Part shown: positions 16,832 to 24,912 of the stretch, piece by piece | Numbering within the stretch: position 1 is the first letter of the stretch | Layout: each line of letters opens with the position of its first letter | Assembly (NCBI GenBank): GCA_013290025.1 | Contig: JABCYV010000006.1 | Coordinates: forward strand, 1-49,926 | Direction of reading: 5' to 3' | Length of the DNA: 49,926 bases | Source of the DNA: Acidobacteriota bacterium | GTDB taxonomy: Bacteria > Acidobacteriota > Terriglobia > Terriglobales > Acidobacteriaceae | Position numbers and translations under genes: made by a program | Notes under the pieces: generated by a model | The model's input: only the letters and a program-made list of their open reading frames with translations | Databases searched by the model: none | Told to the model about the DNA's origin: nothing

Positions 16832-19501
16832 CTAATTTTCTGGCGAAAAGCTCACGACGATCGTGGCGTGTTGGTAGCTAGTTGAGGCAAAGTCTGCTCC
16901 GGATTCGTCAGGCTTGAGCCGGTCGACCTTGGGTTGGCCGAGCTCGAGCTGATAGAGACCCGGGGAAACTTTCTTTAGCACCGCCCCTTGAACATTCTTG
17001 ATAGTCCAAGGCGTCGCAAGTTCCAAAGTAGACGCCAAGGAGGGAACAAAGTCGACTTCGATGGTGTACGTCTGTCGATTAAGATGAGTCCCCGTGATTT
17101 TGACGCCGCGGCTGGGATCGCCCGGCACGGGACTTGTGATCGGAGGAAGGAGTGAAACTCCGCCCGCGTAGCGAATCGAGAGATGCGTGTCGCCATGCGG
17201 CAGCTCGAATTCGACTTTGACGTGGGTGTCCTGGGAGTGCTGCTCTAACGAAACAGGAATTGCTTTGTTTCCCAGACGCGCATCCACCAGTCGAGCGCCC
17301 AGAGGCACTTCGGGGCCGAACACCATTTTGGTCCCCGATCCGTCATTGTGCAGACGAAGGTCCAGCCCATCCTCCGATCGCGTCAAGACAATATTGATTT
17401 GCGCCTGGCGTAGGCGAAGGTGCTGCAGGGTCACCTTGTCCCACGCGGGCGGCAGGTGCGGTGAGAACGATATTTGGTTGGACTCTCCATTCACTTCTAG
17501 CCCGAGCAGGTTGTGCACGGCGGTTGTTAAGAAAGCGGCGGAAGACCAAGTCTGTTCTGGCACCGACTCAAGTTCTTCATGATAGAAGTCTCCTGCCAGG
17601 GCCTCATGCATGTGCCCGAGCGAATCCAAAGAACTCCACGGAACGAGTGAGTTCCAGATCGGCAGCGCAGTCGCTGGACGGTGGGCATCCCAGAACGCGG
17701 ACGCAACTGCAGCCGTCGAGATTCCCCAGACGCTTCCCTTCGAATAAGAGTTCGGATCATACCTGCTTCCGCCCTGAGGGAGGCCGCGCGTACCCCAGTC
17801 GGTCTGATATTTCGAGGAAGCGAGTTGATCAAGTACTGACTCTCGTTGCTCTGCACTGAAAAGAGCTTGCGCAAGGACGCGGCTAGGACCAATGTCCCGG
17901 TCGACCACGGGCGCGCCCGAACGTGTGTATCCGCTCACCCAGAAGTCATCGCCTTTGCTCCAATAACGTTTCGCAATGGAGGCAGCGGCCTTCTGCCCGG
18001 CGAGTCTCGCTTCGGCGGCCTCAGAATCGCGTCCAGTCGAGGCCGCCATGTGAGCAAAATCTTCCGCGGCCTCAACCCAACCAGCGGAAAGCTGCAGGTC
18101 ATCGCTCAGGCTATCCTGCTCGTTGCCTCCTTCTTTATTTGCAGGAATACGCGGAAGGCCATCCTTGGAATCCAGGAGTGAGCGGCAGTAGTCGTAAGCA
18201 GCTTGCATCGAAGCCCAGTGAATCTTGAGGAAGTCTTTGTCTCCCGTGGCTTCGAGATAAGCACGCACGGTGCTGAGATATTGGAATGTAATGTCCACAT
18301 GGACATACATGTAGGGATACTTCCCAGCCCAATCCAGCAGACTAGCGCTCTGTGAAAGTTCGTGCCAGATCATCCCAGTTTTCTGATCTTGATATTTGAT
18401 GATGAATTCAAGCACCTCGCGCGCCCTGGAGAATTGGCCTTCGCTGAGCAAGGCTCGAACCGCAACCAGTTCATCGCCGGCGAAAAACCAGGCATACTGC
18501 GGACGGCGAGCTTTGCGGGAGGGGCCGTATCCTCCAACCGAACCACAGCCGAGATCGGCGTTGCATACCCACGCCTGATCGAGTGCAACTTCGGCCCAGG
18601 CAAACGCTTGGTTCACGGCTGGATCGGGAGTTTCGATTTGCAAAGCTTCGTTTTGGAGTTCGGCGTAATGGGTGGTTGCATTGCGCTCTAGTTCAGCGTA
18701 GGAATCCGCGAGAGTCTTTGCCAGTGCAGCCCGGTCTCCGGCGGCGACGTTTGCAGCGATGATCACTTTGGCGGATCCATGGTGCGGCTTGCCGCCTGCC
18801 CGCAGTGTGAATGCGACGGTTGGCTCTCCCGATGTGCGTCGAGCGCTATTTGAGGTCTCATCGTGGGCGATGATATCCGCAGAGCCGATGGCTGCAGTAA
18901 ATCGGTGAGTGGGTTCCGAAAGAACATACGAGGATGACGCGGCGTCCCAATTGATTTCCTGGCCACCGAGCGAGGCTGGCCACATCAGGTCAAGAATCTG
19001 GGCGAAACGGACGACGATATTTAGAGGTCGATTACTCTCCACGTCATAGCTGATGATGGCGCCGGGCTCGTCGAGTGGAACGAAGAGTTTCTCACGCACG
19101 ATGAAATCCGATCCGAGATAGGTCCGAGTTATTGATTCTGGCGAGTACGTAATCCTGCGAAGTATTGCGGGGCCATCGATTTCCGTGGTTGTCTCAGCCG
19201 GGCGGAAACTTACTCTATATGCTTTCAAGATCTGAACCGGATAGGCCCACATTTCCAAGCCGTTGTTGGAGTAGCCCAGCACCGAAGCCCTCCGCCCATG
19301 AACTGCGATGAATCGGGTGGTCGAGAGACTGTCCCAAACAAGCTGTGACCTGTCTCGAGCGGCGTGCTGTTGAGCTTTGCCGGTCTGCGGAAATGCACAC
19401 ACGACGCACGATGCAAATAACAGTGCGGCGAATCTATGCGCGAACCGCGCTGTGTCTTGCGGGCAGAAGCGTCTGATCGAAGAGGCAGCGCCAGGAACCA
19501 T
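16832..19501 (-). CDS. Second secreted (alpha/alpha)6-barrel glycosidase
   Basis: An 889-residue exported paralogue of the enzyme at 7559-10075. The long N-terminus MVPGAASSIRRFCPQDTARF precedes a hydrophobic export segment (ALLFASCVVCAFPQTGKA). Matching blocks occur in the same order: YAWFFAGDELVAV, LEFIIKYQDQKTG, MIWHELSQSASLLDW, SAGWVEAAEDFAHMA, QTDWGTRGLPQGGSRYDPNS and SKGSVWGISTAAVA. One difference stands out: the GRD of the first enzyme is AGD here, and the Ca-loop-like DSDGDGIYE is missing, so substrate or activity may differ. It converges on the TonB receptor with 96 bp between. I see no terminator in that gap. Confidence 0.83.
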   Translation of the reverse strand: MVPGAASSIRRFCPQDTARFAHRFAALLFASCVVCAFPQTGKAQQHAARDRSQLVWDSLSTTRFIAVHGRRASVLGYSNNGLEMWAYPVQILKAYRVSFRPAETTTEIDGPAILRRITYSPESITRTYLGSDFIVREKLFVPLDEPGAIISYDVESNRPLNIVVRFAQILDLMWPASLGGQEINWDAASSSYVLSEPTHRFTAAIGSADIIAHDETSNSARRTSGEPTVAFTLRAGGKPHHGSAKVIIAANVAAGDRAALAKTLADSYAELERNATTHYAELQNEALQIETPDPAVNQAFAWAEVALDQAWVCNADLGCGSVGGYGPSRKARRPQYAWFFAGDELVAVRALLSEGQFSRAREVLEFIIKYQDQKTGMIWHELSQSASLLDWAGKYPYMYVHVDITFQYLSTVRAYLEATGDKDFLKIHWASMQAAYDYCRSLLDSKDGLPRIPANKEGGNEQDSLSDDLQLSAGWVEAAEDFAHMAASTGRDSEAAEARLAGQKAAASIAKRYWSKGDDFWVSGYTRSGAPVVDRDIGPSRVLAQALFSAEQRESVLDQLASSKYQTDWGTRGLPQGGSRYDPNSYSKGSVWGISTAAVASAFWDAHRPATALPIWNSLVPWSSLDSLGHMHEALAGDFYHEELESVPEQTWSSAAFLTTAVHNLLGLEVNGESNQISFSPHLPPAWDKVTLQHLRLRQAQINIVLTRSEDGLDLRLHNDGSGTKMVFGPEVPLGARLVDARLGNKAIPVSLEQHSQDTHVKVEFELPHGDTHLSIRYAGGVSLLPPITSPVPGDPSRGVKITGTHLNRQTYTIEVDFVPSLASTLELATPWTIKNVQGAVLKKVSPGLYQLELGQPKVDRLKPDESGADFASTSYQHATIVVSFSPEN

Positions 19502-19616
19502 AGGGGGAGAGTGTATGCCAAGTCGTTACCTACTGGTGATCCAGGCAAACTGGAACCGAACCCAGCCAGTCGATGCCCGAAGCTAGCTTGTTACAATGCG
19601 CGAAAAGGAATCTCCC

Positions 19617-19937
19617 ATGCCCTTTGTGGACACAAGCAGTCTTCCGGTCATCGAGCGATTACCCGGTTGGAAGGGACGCTATTTTCACTCGCCGAACATG
19701 ACCTTCGCGCATTACGATTTCACACGCGGCTCTTCCATTCACGAGCACTTTCATCCTGAGGAAGAGGTCTACGAGGTGATCCAGGGTGAGCTTGAAGTGA
19801 CCATCGACGGTGTGGCCCAAGTCGCCCGAGCAGGCCTGGTTGCGATCGTGCCGAGCAATGCCCTTCACTCGGTCAAGGCCCTTACTGACGGGCGGGCGAT
19901 TATCGTCGATCATCCGGCCAGACTCGATTTCGGCTAG
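19617..19937 (+). CDS. Small cupin-domain protein
   Basis: A single-domain cupin of 106 residues from ATG 19617 (MPFVDTSSLPVIERLPGW), chosen because AAAAGGA lies 7-8 nt upstream; the track start at 19596 would bury that site. Cupin motif 1 is HEHFHPEEEVYEVIQGELEV (His-His-Glu metal ligands visible) and motif 2 is VPSNALHSV. Such proteins bind a metal and act as enzymes or small-molecule sensors; the substrate is not readable. A TACAAT at 19592-19597 is a possible -10 box. It is followed by the MFS transporter on the same strand, with its own likely promoter in between. Confidence 0.87.
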   Translation: MPFVDTSSLPVIERLPGWKGRYFHSPNMTFAHYDFTRGSSIHEHFHPEEEVYEVIQGELEVTIDGVAQVARAGLVAIVPSNALHSVKALTDGRAIIVDHPARLDFG

Positions 19938-20034
19938 GTGCAACCCCTGGGCGCAGGATTTGTCGTCCCCTGAAAAAGCGCCGAATTCTCGCAAGCAGAC
20001 CATTGCCCGTCTCACCGCCGCGCCGCGTCCGGTA

Positions 20035-20040
20035 TATAAT
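20035..20040 (+). promoter_or_regulatory. Consensus -10 box (TATAAT) before the MFS gene
   Basis: A perfect TATAAT within GGTATATAATCGCG lies about 52 bp before the TTG start of the MFS transporter. No -35 hexamer of quality is found 15-19 bp upstream, so strength is uncertain. A transcript from here would have a leader of about 45 nt containing the G-run TCGGGGGGCAC. Confidence 0.4.
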
Positions 20041-20092
20041 CGCGTGATTTTTCGGGGGGCACTCTGCCCACCCGATCTCTGCCGAAAAAGAA

Positions 20093-21409
20093 TTGTCTTC
20101 CCCAGCGATTGCCGCAGATGTCGTTGCCCGCCGCGCTCGTCGTCGGATTACCTTGCGTCTTCTGCCCTATGTGCTCCTGCTTTACATAATTGCTTATCTC
20201 GATCGCAACAATCTGGCCACCGCTGCCCTGCAAATGCCGCACGATCTGGGCTTCAACGATCGCGTAATTGGGTTCGGGGCCGGCATCTTCGCCCTAGGTT
20301 ACGTCATTTTGGAAATTCCCGGCACCCTCATCGTGGAGCGCTGGAGTGCGCGACGCTGGATTACACGCATCATGATCTCTTGGGGCCTCGTCACTATGGG
20401 GATGGCCTTGGTCCGTACACCGCATCAGTTCTACACCGTACGGTTTTTGCTGGGACTGGCGGAGGCGGGATTTTTCCCCGGGATCATCGTGTATCTCACC
20501 CACTGGTTCATCTACGAAGATCGTGCCAAAGCGGTGGCCGGTTTCATGGCTGCCATTCCCTTTGCGTACGCGATCGGTTCCCCGATATCGGGATTGCTAC
20601 TAGGCGTTCACTGGGGCGGCCTGCGTGGCTGGCAATGGTTGTTCATCCTGGAAGGTCTGCCCGCGCTGTTCTTCGGCGTCATAACTTGGTTTTATCTGAC
20701 CGATTGGCCGCATCAGGCAAAGTGGTTGCCCGCCGACGAGCGGGAGTGGGTCATTAATAAGCTGGAGAGCGAGAAGCGAGCCAAAAAATCCGTCCGCGCC
20801 TATACCGTCTGGCAGGCGCTCCGGCATCGGGACGTTCTGATTCTGACGTCGTTGCACTTTGTGCAGAATGGCTCAGCGTACGCTTTGGCCTTTTGGCTGC
20901 CCACCATGCTCAAGCGCTTGTCGGGACTGAGCGATGTCAAGGTCACTCTCCTGGTGGCCTTGCCGAACCTCCTGGGTTTTGTCGCCATGCAGGTGAACGG
21001 TTGGCATTCCGACCGCACTGCTGAACGGCGCTGGCACACCGCAATTCCGCTGTGGGTCGCCGCGGCTGCGTTACTGGTGCTAAGCAAGGCGGATTGGGGA
21101 ACGATACCTTCTCTCTTCTTATTCTCCATTGCCGCCGCTGGCCTGCTCGCCTTTTTGCCCAGCTTCTGGGCCATGCCGTCGGCATTCCTTTGCGATTCCG
21201 CTGCTGCCATGGCTACCGGCACCATCAATTGTGTCGCGGCCGGCCTCGGGGGCTTTCTCGGCCCGGCTTTGGTCGGCTATCAGGCCGCGCGAACCCACTC
21301 GTTCCGTTCCGGCTTTGCGGTTCTGGTGGTCGCCTTGTTGATTGCAGGGGTGTTGCCCCTGACCTTACGCGTTCGCGGCCACGTCGTTTCCCCTTCAGCT
21401 GGGCAATGA
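20093..21409 (+). CDS. MFS transporter, anion:cation symporter (ACS) type
   Basis: An inner-membrane transporter of 438 residues with about 12 membrane helices. LLYIIAYLDRNNLATAALQM in helix 1, WSARRWITRIMISWGLV after helix 3 and FLLGLAEAGFFPGIIVYLTHWF resemble the ACS family (phthalate, tartrate and hexuronate permeases). The central cytosolic loop runs WPHQAKWLPADEREWVINKLE, also typical. The start is TTG at 20093: there is no in-frame ATG before the first helix. ACS members import organic acids with protons or sodium; the substrate here is unknown. The cupin upstream may act on the same compound, which is inference from position only. Confidence 0.9.
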   Translation: MSSPAIAADVVARRARRRITLRLLPYVLLLYIIAYLDRNNLATAALQMPHDLGFNDRVIGFGAGIFALGYVILEIPGTLIVERWSARRWITRIMISWGLVTMGMALVRTPHQFYTVRFLLGLAEAGFFPGIIVYLTHWFIYEDRAKAVAGFMAAIPFAYAIGSPISGLLLGVHWGGLRGWQWLFILEGLPALFFGVITWFYLTDWPHQAKWLPADEREWVINKLESEKRAKKSVRAYTVWQALRHRDVLILTSLHFVQNGSAYALAFWLPTMLKRLSGLSDVKVTLLVALPNLLGFVAMQVNGWHSDRTAERRWHTAIPLWVAAAALLVLSKADWGTIPSLFLFSIAAAGLLAFLPSFWAMPSAFLCDSAAAMATGTINCVAAGLGGFLGPALVGYQAARTHSFRSGFAVLVVALLIAGVLPLTLRVRGHVVSPSAGQ

Positions 21410-21492
21410 CTCCACGATTCTCAAGCGATTTTCCCTCAAGGAGTCTACCGGCCTGACTGCCGAAAGTCGCCTTCGGAACGAGTCTTCAAGGG

Positions 21493-21498
21493 TACAAT
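21493..21498 (+). promoter_or_regulatory. Possible -10 box (TACAAT) close to the ABC permease start
   Basis: TACAAT ends 10 nt before ATG 21509, the same spacing as at selB. A transcript would begin about 4 nt before the start codon. No clear -35 is present and no strong Shine-Dalgarno is seen between. Confidence 0.35.
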
Positions 21499-21508
21499 AT
21501 CCTTGATT

Positions 21509-22756
21509 ATGCGGATGATCCTGGACATTTTCGCGCAAATCTTCCGCACCCTGTGGGCACACAAGCTGCGCTCCTTCCTCACTATGTTCGGCGTAGCCTG
21601 GGGTGTGGGATCGTTGTTGCTGCTCGTCGGTCTAGGCGAAGGTTTTCGTTCGGGAAACAAGCGCAACCTGGCTGAATTCGGCGAAGACATCATGTTTATC
21701 TTCCCCGGTCGCGCCCCGGTGGTCGCAGGCAACATGAACTCCGCTCGCACTTATCTGCTTAACTACCAGGACTATGCTGACATCCGCAGAGAAGCTCCCC
21801 ACGTCCGCAACGCTTCGCCAGTTATTTACCGCGATGACGTACGTGCGGTTAGCGAATTTGCCAGTGCCAACGGGCAGATTGCCGGCGTGGAGCCTCAGTA
21901 CAATGGGATTCGGTATCTTCCTCTCAAGCAGGGACGCTGGTTCAATGACTTGGACGATGGTCAGAAGCGTAATGTGATTGTCCTGGGCGACGAACTCACC
22001 AGGAATCTCTTTCCCGGACGGCCCCCGGTTGGCACCACCATCCTGCTCAATGGCATCAGGTTTGAGGTTATCGGCACCGTGAAGCGGATCGGCCGTGGTG
22101 ACGAAAACATGACCAATATGCGGGGCTACGTTCCCTTCCATGTGATGGCGACCTTCTTCCCGCTTAAAGGCGAGAACCACCAAAACTCAATCTCTCTGGT
22201 CAATTATCAGCCGCGCGTGCCCGCTGAACACCTGCTGGCTAAGGAAGATGTCCACAAGATCATCGCCCGTAATCACGGTTTCGACTATCACGATGAAGAC
22301 GCGTTCGAAAACCTGGATATGGTTCAGCAGGCCGAGATGATGGGCAAGATTTTCGATGCCATGAATATGTTCCTGGGCACGGTGGGACTGGTGACCCTGA
22401 CCCTGGGTGCGATTGGTGTCGTTAACATTATGCTGGTGGCTGTCAGTGAGCGCACCCGCGAGATTGGACTGCGCAAAGCCCTGGGTGCTACGAACCGCAG
22501 TATTCTGATCCAGTTCTTTTTGGAAGGTATTCTTCTTACTTTATTGAGTGGACTGATTGGCATGGGGCTCGCCGGAGCCTTGATGGCGCTGCTCGGTACG
22601 CAGCAGGGACCTGAGGGATTTGATCCTCCCAAGCTTGTGGCCGCCACGGCGATTTTAGCCATTGGCAGTTTGACGCTGGCCGGTATCGCCGCTGGACTCT
22701 ATCCCGCGCGTAAAGCCGCCATGCTGCAGCCGGTGGAAGCACTGCGACAGGAGTAA
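21509..22756 (+). CDS. ABC transporter permease, MacB/FtsX type (first of a pair)
   Basis: An inner-membrane protein of about 415 residues. It has the four-helix MacB/FtsX layout: helix 1 at the N-terminus (LRSFLTMFGVAWGVGSLLLLVGLGEGF), a ~220-residue periplasmic MacB_PCD domain (VNYQPRVPAE, LGDELTRNLFPGRPPVG), then the FtsX domain (LGAIGVVNIMLVAVSERTREIGLRKALGAT, FFLEGILLTLLSGLIGMGLA) ending PVEALRQE. ATG 21509 is preferred over TTG 21503; ATG 21515 is also possible. The second permease starts 16 bp after its stop, so they form an operon and probably a heterodimer. No ABC ATPase or membrane-fusion protein is adjacent, so the partners must be encoded elsewhere. Family members export lipoproteins, macrolides or peptides, or transmit mechanical signals. 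Confidence 0.92.
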   Translation: MRMILDIFAQIFRTLWAHKLRSFLTMFGVAWGVGSLLLLVGLGEGFRSGNKRNLAEFGEDIMFIFPGRAPVVAGNMNSARTYLLNYQDYADIRREAPHVRNASPVIYRDDVRAVSEFASANGQIAGVEPQYNGIRYLPLKQGRWFNDLDDGQKRNVIVLGDELTRNLFPGRPPVGTTILLNGIRFEVIGTVKRIGRGDENMTNMRGYVPFHVMATFFPLKGENHQNSISLVNYQPRVPAEHLLAKEDVHKIIARNHGFDYHDEDAFENLDMVQQAEMMGKIFDAMNMFLGTVGLVTLTLGAIGVVNIMLVAVSERTREIGLRKALGATNRSILIQFFLEGILLTLLSGLIGMGLAGALMALLGTQQGPEGFDPPKLVAATAILAIGSLTLAGIAAGLYPARKAAMLQPVEALRQE

Positions 22757-22772
22757 AACAAAGGGTAAGAAC

Positions 22773-24014
22773 ATGTTCCGTGACTTAATCCAAGAAGCCT
22801 ACGGCGCCATGCAGTACAACCGTCGCCGCACCGCCCTCACCATGCTCGGCATGGCCTGGGGTATAGCCACGGTTGTCTTGCTGCTGGCTTACGGCAACGG
22901 CTTCGGCCGGGCCTGCGCCAATATTTTCGCCAATTTTGGCACCAAGCTGATGATCATGATTCCTGGCCGCTCCTCAATGCAGGCTGGCGGCCAAAAGGCA
23001 GGGGCTCCTATACGCTTTACCCTTGACGACGTGGACACGCTCAGCACTAATATCCCTCAAATCACTCATATCACCCCCGAGGCATCCAAACAGTGCAACA
23101 TTCAATATGAGACGCGGACGTTCAACTTCAGTGTTACCGCGAATTATCCGAACGTCTTCTCTATCCGCGCGCTCAAACTGGCAGAGGGCCGCTTCTACAA
23201 CACGGAAGATGAGATGCAGCACGGCCGCGTCGCAGTGATCGGCTCCGAGGCCAAAGAAAAGCTGTTCTCCGGACGTAACGCGCTGGGCGAAAGAATCCGT
23301 ATCGATGGCCTCAGCGTTGAAGTGGTCGGGATCGTAAGCCCCAAAATGCAGGCGGGCGATGACAATACCAACCGCTTGATCTACATCCCCTTCACCACCA
23401 TGAGTGACCTTAAGGACACACACTACCTGGACTCCATCTGGTTCAACTATGAGACCCCTGCGTACGAAAGGCTGGAACATTCCGTTCGCGCCGTGATGGC
23501 CATCGAGCACAAATTCAATCCGACCGATCGCCGCGCCATACTCGTCTTTAACCTCATGGAACAGGTTCACCTCTTCGAACTGGTTACGCTCGGCCTGACG
23601 ATTCTGTTGGGTTTCATCGGAACGCTTACCTTGGGCATTGGCGGGGTCGGACTCATGAACATCATGCTGGTCTCGGTAACCCAGCGGACGCGTGAGATCG
23701 GAGTGGAAAAGGCGCTGGGCGCACGCAAGAGGCATATCCTCTTTCAGTTTCTGGCCGAATCTCTGACCATCACTTTCATCGGCGGCGCGCTGGGAATCAT
23801 CTTGGCTTACGGGGTTTCGCTTTCCGTCGGTAGGCTCACTCTATACAGCGCTATGGCGAAGAATGCGGAGGGCGGCGACGTCCGCTTGATTATCGCTCCA
23901 AGCACCCTGATCGTGGCTACGCTCATCCTGGCTGCGGTGGGGCTGGTCAGCGGTATGGTGCCCGCTGTGCGCGCGTCACGTTTGGATCCCATCGAGGCTC
24001 TGCGCTACGAATAG
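22773..24014 (+). CDS. ABC transporter permease, MacB/FtsX type (second of a pair)
   Basis: A 413-residue paralogue of the preceding permease, start ATG 22773 with AAAGGGTAA just upstream. Helix 1 is RRTALTMLGMAWGIATVVLLLAYGNGF, the periplasmic domain holds AEGRFYNTEDEMQHGRVAVIG, and the FtsX part reads IGGVGLMNIMLVSVTQRTREIGVEKALGARKRHILF, ending RLDPIEALRYE. The coupling-helix sequences of both permeases (SERTREIGLRKALGA and TQRTREIGVEKALGA) are intact, which supports working partners of an ATPase. The last 10 bp overlap tail-to-tail with the kinase-TPR pseudogene on the other strand. Confidence 0.92.
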   Translation: MFRDLIQEAYGAMQYNRRRTALTMLGMAWGIATVVLLLAYGNGFGRACANIFANFGTKLMIMIPGRSSMQAGGQKAGAPIRFTLDDVDTLSTNIPQITHITPEASKQCNIQYETRTFNFSVTANYPNVFSIRALKLAEGRFYNTEDEMQHGRVAVIGSEAKEKLFSGRNALGERIRIDGLSVEVVGIVSPKMQAGDDNTNRLIYIPFTTMSDLKDTHYLDSIWFNYETPAYERLEHSVRAVMAIEHKFNPTDRRAILVFNLMEQVHLFELVTLGLTILLGFIGTLTLGIGGVGLMNIMLVSVTQRTREIGVEKALGARKRHILFQFLAESLTITFIGGALGIILAYGVSLSVGRLTLYSAMAKNAEGGDVRLIIAPSTLIVATLILAAVGLVSGMVPAVRASRLDPIEALRYE

Positions 24015-24765
24015 CTTCCATGGCGAATTAAGGTCGCTGCTTTCTTCCATTCCGCCAGCCACAGGTCATATTTGGCCATGTCGAAATAGGCCTGAGCCAG
24101 GTTGTCATGTGCACTGGCATAATTCGGATCCATATCGATTGTCTTTCGGAATTGATCCAAAGCTTGATCGTACTGACGCGCAGTCGAGTAACTCATCGCA
24201 TTGTTGTTGAAAGTCAGATTCAAGGGATCCAATTCCAGCGCACGCCTGAATTGAGCATGCGCCTGTTCGTGGCGTCCCAGAGAAGACAAAAACAAGCCAT
24301 ACCACTGGTGGACAGCACCGTTGTTGGGCTCCAGTTCCAGAGCATGACGGAATTCTCGCTCCGCCGCATCCCATTCCCACAGGGTCTGCTCGGCACCCGC
24401 CAGAACGGCGTGGGCCTCCGCCAGAGTGTCGTCGATGGCCAGTGCCCTTTGCGCCGCAGGTCGCGCTTTGGGAGCAGCGTCGACGGCTGATACTGGGGCA
24501 TAGTCGGAAAGAACATAGAGGCTACCGTGCCGACGGCCGTTCCCGGGCTGGTGAGGTGTGCCTCCAAGGTGGCTTGTTCCGGCGAGAGTGCCGACGCCAG
24601 GATCTGCGCCCCGGTCAACTTGGCCAATCCAAAATCCAGAATCTTAGCTTGGCCGCGCTTGGTGATGCGGCCGAACCTGAGATCTTCAGCCTCGTACACC
24701 ACACCCATGCCACCACCGCCGAGCTTCTCCAAAACGCGATAGTGGCCGATGGTTTTGCCGATCAT
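24005..24765 (-). pseudogene. Decayed Ser/Thr protein kinase-TPR gene with internal deletions and a frameshift
   Basis: The start MIGKTIGHYRVLEKLGGGGM is the glycine-rich loop of a bacterial Hanks-type kinase. After VVYEAEDLRFGR the sequence jumps straight to RGQAKILDFGLAKL, the DFG segment, so the VAIK lysine, helix C and the HRD catalytic loop are missing (about 120-130 codons). After LTSPGTAVGTVA it jumps again, now in another frame, to SLYVLSDYAPVSAVDAAPK and a TPR run (AIDDTLAEAHAVLAG, ALELEPNNGAVHQWYGL, ALELDPLNLTFNNNAMSY, IDMDPNYASAHDNLAQAYFD). So the rest of the C-lobe and the linker/TM region are gone and the frame is broken. Track ORFs 24220..24765 and 24005..24295 are its pieces. 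Intact relatives are kinase-TM-TPR proteins of roughly 800-900 residues, common in Acidobacteriota. Not a functional kinase. Confidence 0.88.
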
Positions 24766-24912
24766 CCCAGCGCTCCCGACCTTGATGTCGAACGAGAGTG
24801 CTAGGCTGCGAACGCTGCCAAGTCAAACCTTTCGCCATTGAGCCCTGCTTGTTGCGCGGCTTAGTGGTCTAGTAGATTAGCGGGGCTTAGATAGGCCGAA
24901 GCCGATCACTCC

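Noticed and set aside
19810-20757. 315-aa ORF spanning the end of the cupin and the MFS gene
   Set aside because: Runs out of frame through both genes; Arg/Pro/Ser-rich composition of an off-frame translation.
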